Assembly: GCA_045807945.1 (NCBI GenBank)
Contig: JBJMGI010000055.1
Location: forward strand, 1-13,268
Reading direction: 5' to 3'
DNA: 13,268 nt
Source of the DNA: CAVQGF01 sp045807945
Lineage (GTDB): Bacteria; Acidobacteriota; Terriglobia; Terriglobales; Acidobacteriaceae
The notes below the pieces were generated by a model that made no database searches, had not been told where the DNA came from, and worked only from the letters and a program-made list of their open reading frames with translations. Below, piece by piece: positions 7,001 through 13,268 of this stretch (within the stretch, counting starts at the first letter, position 1; the number at the start of each line of letters is the position of its first letter). A program made the translations under genes and the position numbers.

Positions 7001-8476
7001 CTACTTCCTGCTCGCCAGCTCCTTCACCTTTGCCACCACATCGCCAGACTCCAGCTTCACCGCCGCGCCTAGCACATCGTCGGCGCTGCTGCCGCCGTTA
7101 CCAGTCTGGGTTGACTCGAGCTTTGGCTCTTCGCTGTTGCCGATGGAGAACATCTTGAATCCGACGGTCGCTTCGCCTGCAGTCGTCCCGCCGCTGCCTA
7201 CACTTAACGCTGCGCCGAACATTCCCTTCTTCGAAACTTTGGGCGCTTTGAAGTCGGTGATATCTGTGAACAGCACATAATCGCAACTCTTCTGCCGCGC
7301 CTCATCGAAGAGTGCCTGTTCTCCATGCGCATCGAGCGGCACCGCGTCAACGCTCTGATCGATGATGTCTTGGATTAATTCCTGCCGCACGGACGAAGTC
7401 GAAGTCGCGCCGCCCGCTTTCGCATCTAGCGCGACCACGCCCACGCGGACGCGTCCTCCGTGCGAGGGCTGCGCGACTGCGCTGCTGGACGTTGGCGCAG
7501 TGCTGCTGCTGCCGCCTGTGCCCACGCCCATGTACTTGCCGTTCTCGTCCTTCCAGCGCCCGCACGCGAAAGGATTCGTCGGGTCATAGGTCGCGCAGGA
7601 ACCCCCGGAACTCGACTTGTTCGACGTCGAGGCTGGCGGTGAGGCTGCCGCTGCTGCGGCGATGGCGTTACCGTATGAACCCTTCCCATAGCAGCTGGCC
7701 ACCTCGGTATACCCAGCGGGAGCATCGAAGAGCGCCGGCTCGAGTTCGGCCTTCGACAATTCCTCGACTTCGGTCGAAGTAGTGAAATCGCCACGATCAG
7801 AGTGGATCGTGGTCGTCATCTTCAGCGGATACCCAGTCTTGCCGCCGTTGCCGGTGCGGCGGAAGCTCACGCGGTCGCGGCATCCCGGCTTCTCTTCACC
7901 GCCGCCCATTCCTCCGTACGCCTTCGGGTGCGACAGGCAAACCAGCTGCGGCGAAATATCCGCATACCATCCGTCCGTCTCCATATCGGCCTTGTTCTGA
8001 CTGCACGCGTGGGGGCTCGATTCCGATTTCATCGAGGTCTTCACGTGCCGCGCGGGGAAACCGAACATCGTCTGCCGCTCGCCGGTGTCGGTCGTGTTGA
8101 TGATCAACGTTTGCACGCCGCCGGTCTTCGTCTCTGTCTCTGCGGAATCGGTTGTCGCTGGATTCTGCTTCGCTGCTGGTTTCCCGGCAGTCTTTGCCGG
8201 AGCGGCAGGCGTCTCTTCCTCGTCCAGGTGATAGACGCTGTAGGTCTTCCCGTTCGGGCAGAAGGTGATTATGCGCTTCTGGTCGCACTGCAATATTGTG
8301 ACGTGCTGCACCGGGCCAAAACTCATCTCGTCGCGCTTACGCGCGCCCTTTATGTAGACAGTGCTCTCCGTGCTGTGTCCCATCGCCGTCATCTTGCTCT
8401 TGATCTTGGTGTCAGCGGATGCGGGAAGAGCGATAGCGACGGTTGTTAAGAGGAGGAATGCGAGACGCAACCTCAT
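7001..8476 (-). CDS. Secreted two-part protein of unknown function (DUF4412-like N-terminal part)
   Basis: A 491-residue protein with a clear signal peptide (1-21, ending L-P-A-S-A before D-T-K). The start is well supported: GGAGG lies 5 bases before the ATG. Residues 22-258 look like the DUF4412/LolA-like beta-sheet type seen in acidobacterial secreted proteins (K-S-K-M-T-A-M-G-H-S-T-E then V-Y-I-K-G-A-R-K-R-D-E-M), with a Cys-containing stretch at 64-73 and a Pro/Ala/Thr-rich insertion at 88-119. Residues 270-340 are low-complexity (Ala, Ser, Gly), interrupted by C-A-T-Y-D-P-T-N-P-F-A-C-G-R-W at 294-308. Residues 341-491 form a second folded part (R-V-R-V-G-V-V-A-L-D, then C-D-Y-V-L-F-T-D-I-T-D-F-K at 398-410); the strand and helix pattern faintly recalls the CsgG/FlgO/TolB-N type, which is only a guess. 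It is most likely periplasmic. No function can be assigned. Confidence 0.82.
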   Translation of the reverse strand: MRLRLAFLLLTTVAIALPASADTKIKSKMTAMGHSTESTVYIKGARKRDEMSFGPVQHVTILQCDQKRIITFCPNGKTYSVYHLDEEETPAAPAKTAGKPAAKQNPATTDSAETETKTGGVQTLIINTTDTGERQTMFGFPARHVKTSMKSESSPHACSQNKADMETDGWYADISPQLVCLSHPKAYGGMGGGEEKPGCRDRVSFRRTGNGGKTGYPLKMTTTIHSDRGDFTTSTEVEELSKAELEPALFDAPAGYTEVASCYGKGSYGNAIAAAAAASPPASTSNKSSSGGSCATYDPTNPFACGRWKDENGKYMGVGTGGSSSTAPTSSSAVAQPSHGGRVRVGVVALDAKAGGATSTSSVRQELIQDIIDQSVDAVPLDAHGEQALFDEARQKSCDYVLFTDITDFKAPKVSKKGMFGAALSVGSGGTTAGEATVGFKMFSIGNSEEPKLESTQTGNGGSSADDVLGAAVKLESGDVVAKVKELASRK

Positions 8477-8481
8477 TGGGG

Positions 8482-8486
8482 CCTCC
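8482..8486 (-). promoter_or_regulatory. Strong ribosome-binding site for the secreted protein gene
   Basis: GGAGG on the minus strand, 5 bases before the ATG at 8476. It fixes the start of that gene and is the clearest Shine-Dalgarno sequence in the window. Confidence 0.7.
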
Positions 8487-8575
8487 GGAAAAGAGTGTTT
8501 GCAGTTTGCAGCGCAACATAGTGACGCAAATCACGCCGAAGCGCAATCGGTCGTGCGATGGCGTTTGATTTTTTT

Positions 8576-8617
8576 ACGAAGGTCATCCCAAGCGAAGTCG
8601 AGAGATCTGCATTTGCC
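8576..8617. repeat. Dispersed GGTCATCCC/GATCTGCATTTGC repeat, copy B
   Basis: ACGAAGGTCATCCCAAGCGA then AGTCGAGAGATCTGCATTTGCC. Matches copy A at 4522-4577 but lacks its central palindrome. It lies in the 144-bp gap between the Rieske stop (8621) and the start of the secreted protein gene (8476), both on the minus strand. Confidence 0.7.
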
Positions 8618-8620
8618 TTT

Positions 8621-8929
8621 TTAAATCTCCACCAGCACATCCTCACCCTCAACCTTGATCGCGTGCACCGCCACCTTTGCTGCGGCGCTATGCGCCGCTT
8701 GGCCCGTCTTCGGATCGTACTGCCAGCCGTGCCATGGACAGATGACCTTTCCATCTTCGACCACGCCTTGCCCGAGCGGACCGCCGCGATGCACGCAGAC
8801 GTTGTCCATGGCGCTGAGTTCGCCATTGCAATTCGCGACACAGATGGTCTTCTCCCCCACCGTGAACTCACGCGCCTCGCCGTTCGGCGGCAGGTCAGAG
8901 TTGGAAGCGATCTTCACAAAACTTGCCAT
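8621..8929 (-). CDS. Rieske [2Fe-2S] ferredoxin, NirD-like
   Basis: A 102-residue soluble protein consisting of one Rieske domain. The cluster ligands are C45-x-H47 (NVCVHRGGPLGQG) and C64-x2-H67 (CPWHGWQYD), 16 residues apart, the spacing of the ferredoxin/NirD/BphF group rather than of membrane bc1 proteins. There is no signal peptide or membrane anchor. I chose ATG 8929 because the family-like start (MASFVKIASNSDLPPNGEA) begins there; a start at 9013 would add 28 unconserved residues and run into the ntrY promoter. Such ferredoxins pass electrons to oxygenases or nitrite reductase, but no partner oxygenase or reductase is adjacent, so its partner is unknown. It diverges from ntrY and precedes the secreted protein gene on the same strand. 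Confidence 0.92.
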   Translation of the reverse strand: MASFVKIASNSDLPPNGEAREFTVGEKTICVANCNGELSAMDNVCVHRGGPLGQGVVEDGKVICPWHGWQYDPKTGQAAHSAAAKVAVHAIKVEGEDVLVEI

Positions 8930-8999
8930 GGAATTTTGTAAACCTTTTCTGCTGCTTTGGTGGTCAAAAGTGTAGGCATATGCGGCGCAGGGCGCAACT

Positions 9000-9029
9000 T
9001 TAAGCTGGCCCAAAACCGCGGATTATAAT
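9000..9029 (+). promoter_or_regulatory. Candidate ntrY-ntrX promoter
   Basis: A perfect -10 box TATAAT (9024-9029) with a weak -35 TTAAGC (9000-9005) at 18 bp. Transcription would begin about 9035-9037, leaving only some 8-10 bases before the ntrY ATG at 9045. No Shine-Dalgarno sequence is seen. Confidence 0.5.
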
Positions 9030-9044
9030 GACACTCGGCGGCGT

Positions 9045-11316
9045 ATGGCTCCTACACAAGAGAAGAGTCCGTGGCAGCGGCGGCGCGTAGGCGTTATCGC
9101 GTTGGGTGTTGTCGCGTTTTTGCTGACGTTCGTAGTGTTCTCGCAGAACGCCTTCAATCTCACCCCCATTCTGAGTCCAGATAGTTCGCAGCAGACGCTC
9201 GTCTTCGTCGCACTCTCTACTCTGATCCTGCTGATGACGGTCGCGCTCTGCTTCGTGCTGGCGCGCAACCTGCTCAAGCTTTTCGCCGAGCGCCGCGGCG
9301 GCGTGCTGGGTTCCAAGTTCCGCACCAAGATGGTCTTCGGTTCGCTGCTGCTCTCGGCCGTGCCGGTGATCTTCTTCTGTATCTTTGCATTCCTGCTGCT
9401 CAACCGCTCCATCGAGAAGTGGTTTTCGCGGCCGGTGGAGGAGTTGCGCGACGACTCCGCGCAGATCGCTGCCCAGCTCGGCCGTTATGCCTCTGACAAT
9501 GCGCGCGCCGAAGCACAAGCCATCTCAGAGCAGCCGGAAACCGTGAAGGGGTTCCAAACCGAAAACTTTTCTCCGGTGATGCAGGAATTCCACCAGCGGC
9601 AGCGCACGCTGCAGGGCGGATTCGTGCTCGCCATCGTCGACGACCACGCCGTCGCGAGCCTGCATGCGCCCGAAGCTTGGGGATCTTTGCGGACAAAGCT
9701 TCCTCTGGATCTGCTCACGGGCAATCGAAAATCGGCTGCGAGCACAGAGTCACTCAAGCTGGATGGAACCGAGTACGCCATCGGCACCGCGCGAGTCGCG
9801 CCTAACGGCCTGATCCTGGTCGCGCTGCCGCTTCCGTCTGAATTCTCGGCGACGCTGCATCGCATCGACGACAGTCAGCGCAAGTACCAGGAGCTGAGCA
9901 ATCAAAAGAAAGCGCTGCGGCGCACCTATGTGGGTGTGCTTCTGCTGCTGACCCTTCTCGTGCTCTTCGCCACCACTTGGGTCGCGCTCTATCTTTCAAA
10001 GCTTGTGACCCGTCCCGTTTCCGCGCTCGCGGAAGCGACGGAAGAGATATCGCGCGGACATCTCGATTACCGCATCGACGTGCCCGCTGCCGACGAGCTC
10101 GGACAACTCGTGAGCTCGTTCAACCAGATGGCCGCTGAACTCGAATCGTCGCGCCGCCAGATCGAAAGTTCCAGCCGCGCGATCGCCGACGCCAACATGG
10201 CCCTCGACCAGCGACGCCAGCAGATGGAGACCATACTCGAGAGCATCCCGACGGGCGTGCTGTCGCTTGATGCTGACCGCCGCGTGAGCCGCGCCAATGA
10301 CGCGCTGCTGCGCCTGTTTACTCCGAATTACAGCGGTCCTGGAACCACGCAGCCGCTTCCGCGCTTCTCGGCCGGGACCCCGCTGCAGGAACTCTTCCCT
10401 CCCGACGTGATCGATGATCTCGATCACCTTATCCGCAAAGCTGACCGCATGGGCACGACTACCAGCCAAACTGAGATCGTCGTAGGAAGACGCAAGCTCA
10501 CGGTGGCCATCACCGTCGCTGCACTGAAGCACGAGCGGCAAGGACTCGGTTACGTGGTGGTCTTCGAAGATCTTTCCGATCTGCTAACCGCACAGAAGCA
10601 GACCGCATGGCGCGAGGTCGCGCGGCGCGTTGCGCACGAGATCAAGAATCCGCTCACTCCGATAGCGCTCTCGGCCGAACGCATTCGGCGTCACCTCGAG
10701 CGTGGCACCGAGCCAGATGAAGCTTCGCTCGAAGTCATCAAGAGCTGCGCCGATACCATCGGCGGCGCCGTCGAAACCGTGCGCGCGCTGGTGGACGAGT
10801 TCTCAACCATGGCGCGCTTCCCTGCCTCGAAGCCGCAGCCGGCAGACATGAACAGCATCATCGAGTCTGCGCTCGCGATGTTCAACGGCCGGCTCAATGG
10901 GATCAATGTGCAGACTGAACTTGCGAAAGATTTGCCCAGCGTGATGGCCGATCCCGAAGCCATGAAGCGCGCCGTCGCAAACTTGGTCGACAACGCCGCC
11001 GAGGCGATGCAGGAATCGCTCGTCCGTGAGATACACATCGCGACCTCCGTGCTCGAGGGCCGCGAGTCCGTGGAGATGGTGATCGCGGACACCGGCCACG
11101 GCGTCACCACCGAGCTTAAGGAAAAACTTTTCCTGCCATATTTCTCGACCAAGAAGCGGGGCACGGGGCTCGGGCTCGCCATCGTGAGCCGCATCATCGA
11201 AGATCATCACGGCTCGATCCGCGTGGAAGAGAATTTCCCCGTCGGTGCGCGCTTCATCGTAGAAGTGCCGCTCGCCTCGCAGCAGCAGGCGCAATCTGCC
11301 GAAACCGAGCCTTCGC

Positions 11317-11324
<8 letters not shown>
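9045..11324 (+). CDS. ntrY: NtrY-type sensor histidine kinase
   Basis: A 759-residue inner-membrane histidine kinase. Order: membrane spans near 16-33, 52-75 and 96-119; an extracytoplasmic region about 120-292; a fourth span about 293-316; a HAMP domain about 317-370 (TRPVSALAEATEEISRG); a PAS domain about 393-515; HisKA with H-box REVARRVAHEIKNPLTP (phospho-His531); then the ATPase with N-box NLVDNAAEAM (646-655), G1 ADTGHGV (681-687) and GTGLGLAIV (706-714). Layout and the H-box match NtrY, the partner of NtrX, linked in other bacteria to nitrogen status, redox or envelope control; the signal here is unknown. All catalytic residues appear intact. It overlaps ntrX by 8 bp, showing translational coupling, and has its own candidate promoter. 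Confidence 0.92.
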
Positions 11325-12684
<1,360 letters not shown>

Positions 12685-12690
12685 CTTGCA

Positions 12691-12711
12691 GGAGGCAGGA
12701 AGTAGGAGGTA
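12691..12711. repeat. Heptamer repeat, left arm flanking the four-helix gene
   Basis: Three tandem 7-base units: GGAGGCA, GGAAGTA, GGAGGTA (pattern GGARGYA), starting 7 bp after the ntrX stop. GGCAGGAAGTAGGAGG (12694-12709) is perfectly inverted at 13127-13142. Confidence 0.75.
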
Positions 12712-12722
12712 GAAAAAACTGG

Positions 12723-13076
12723 CTACTTCAGCGAGTTGATTAATCCGTGCAGAATCTTGCCAAGTTCGTCGCAGCTTTCTTGCGCTTGCGCTAATTCAGA
12801 ATCTGAAAGATAACCCAAATCTCGCGATAGCTCGAGTTGAGTTTCCGCCTCGAATAATGATCCGCGTGCTTGCACTAGGAAGTGGCAGAAATCCTTAGAA
12901 GTTACTCTTCCCTTGCCCTCCGCAATGTTGCTCGGAATAGACACCACAGCGCGCCTAAGTTGACTGCTTAAGCCGAACATCTCTTCCTTTGGAAATTTCT
13001 GTGTCAGCACGTAAACGTCTTTCACCAATTTCTTCGCCTTCTGCCATGCAATCAGGTTTCTGAATGTATCTGCCAT
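12723..13076 (-). CDS. Four-helix-bundle protein (S23/IVP family)
   Basis: A 117-residue soluble, all-helical protein. It matches the family first found inside 23S rRNA intervening sequences and related in fold to Avd of diversity-generating retroelements. Signatures: F-R-N-L-I-A-W-Q-K-A (5-14), F-P-K-E-E-M-F-G-L-S-S-Q-L-R-R-A (28-43), and V-S-I-P-S-N-I-A-E-G-K-G-R (45-57), the strongest block, followed by helices to E-L-G-K-I-L-H-G-L (104-112). Length is typical. Molecular function is not established for stand-alone members. Hand counts on three 60-base lines give 45-48% GC, lower than the neighbours (about 60%), which suggests separate origin. It lies between ntrX and era, flanked by inverted heptamer repeats. 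No rRNA or reverse transcriptase is near. ATG at 13076 has AAAGG about 9 bases upstream. Confidence 0.93.
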   Translation of the reverse strand: MADTFRNLIAWQKAKKLVKDVYVLTQKFPKEEMFGLSSQLRRAVVSIPSNIAEGKGRVTSKDFCHFLVQARGSLFEAETQLELSRDLGYLSDSELAQAQESCDELGKILHGLINSLK

Positions 13077-13116
13077 CAGCTAACCTTTCGTCGCCTATCC
13101 CCTGGTTTTGTTATTC

Positions 13117-13142
13117 CTACCTCCTGCCTCCTACTTCCTGCC
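13117..13142. repeat. Heptamer repeat, right arm flanking the four-helix gene
   Basis: Read on the minus strand: GGCA, GGAAGTA, GGAGGCA, GGAGGTA, then degenerate sequence. CCTCCTACTTCCTGCC (13127-13142) is the exact reverse complement of 12694-12709. The arm overlaps the last codons and stop of era. Confidence 0.75.
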
Positions 13143-13268
13143 CCCCAGGTCCTCGAGCTGCCTTCGCCAATCTAGCTGATCAACAAATCCGCGCGACTCT
13201 CGCCATCCCGGCTCCACCTTCACGAACAATTCCAGAAACACTTTCATCCCAAGTAGACGCTCTATGTC
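13131..13268 (-). CDS. era: GTPase Era, C-terminal end (5' part outside window)
   Basis: The minus-strand frame from the right edge codes for 45 residues and ends at TAG 13133-13131. It begins D-I-E-R-L-L-G-M-K-V-F-L-E-L-F-V-K-V and continues E-P-G-W-R-E-S-R-G-F-V-D-Q-L-D-W-R-R-Q-L-E-D-L. This is the end of the Era KH domain (L-x-x-K-V-x-L-x-L-x-V-K-V-x-x-x-W-R), which binds the 3' end of 16S rRNA during small-subunit assembly; the GTPase domain lies outside. The last codons (G-G-R-K, stop) fall in the right heptamer arm, so the natural tail of the protein has probably been replaced or extended by repeat sequence. The four-helix gene follows on the same strand, 55 bp away. Confidence 0.9.
   Translation of the reverse strand, partial: DIERLLGMKVFLELFVKVEPGWRESRGFVDQLDWRRQLEDLGGRK

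Noticed and set aside
6986..7003. TAGTTC/GAACTA stem between the convergent HAD and secreted protein genes as a terminator
   Set aside because: Only 6 bp, AT-rich, no T-run, and it includes a stop codon; too weak to call.
7802..8449. Plus-strand open frame opposite the secreted protein gene
   Set aside because: The minus-strand gene has a signal peptide and a strong ribosome-binding site; the plus-strand product has no recognisable domain.
12691..13142. Heptamer repeats as a CRISPR array or diversity-generating retroelement
   Set aside because: Units are 7 bases without spacers; no cas gene, reverse transcriptase, template or variable repeat is present. The Avd-like fold alone is not enough.

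Overview
The window looks like a chromosomal segment of an Acidobacteriota genome, most likely class Terriglobia (the Koribacter or Acidobacteriales type). This is inferred from the protein families, since there is no rRNA or other taxonomic marker. The clues are a secreted protein built of carboxypeptidase-regulatory-like beta domains, a GT2 synthase of the cellulose-synthase type, an MqnD-like protein with the SPDSDDAF signature, an NtrY/NtrX pair, a four-helix-bundle protein, and intergenic repeats of a style I associate with acidobacterial genomes. Coding DNA is GC-rich. No phage, plasmid, transposase, CRISPR, tRNA or rRNA is visible.

Layout, left to right. (1) 2-1447 (+): 3' part of a carboxypeptidase-regulatory-like domain protein. 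(2) 1496-3178 (+): membrane GT2 glycosyltransferase with the full D, DxD, TED, QxxRW set. (3) 3179-3521: intergenic stretch with a GC-rich hairpin, a probable 54-residue single-span membrane protein and an AT-rich inverted repeat. (4) 3522-4406 (+): MqnA/MqnD-type protein. (5) 4407-4607: two hairpins and a dispersed repeat. (6) 4608-5720 (+): exported P1/DmpA-type (S58) peptidase. (7) 5808-6164 (-): PilZ-domain protein with an altered c-di-GMP motif, facing (8) 6285-6983 (+): HAD hydrolase. (9) 7001-8476 (-): secreted two-part protein of unknown function. (10) 8621-8929 (-): small Rieske ferredoxin. (11) 9045-11324 and 11317-12684 (+): overlapping ntrY and ntrX. (12) 12723-13076 (-): S23/IVP-like four-helix-bundle protein flanked by inverted heptamer repeats. 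(13) 13131-13268 (-): 3' end of era.

Apart from ntrY-ntrX, which overlap by 8 bp and form a clear operon for one signalling pathway, most genes look like single units with little functional linkage. The accessory interest lies between genes: three hairpins of one family with paired-base changes, two copies of a 'GGTCATCCC...GATCTGCATTTGC' repeat, an AT-rich repeat with a partial second copy, and the heptamer-flanked four-helix gene sitting exactly at the era stop codon. Within genes, the main oddities are the NtrX sigma-54 contact loop reading GSFPGA instead of GAFTGA and the PilZ motif reading QLGRGG.
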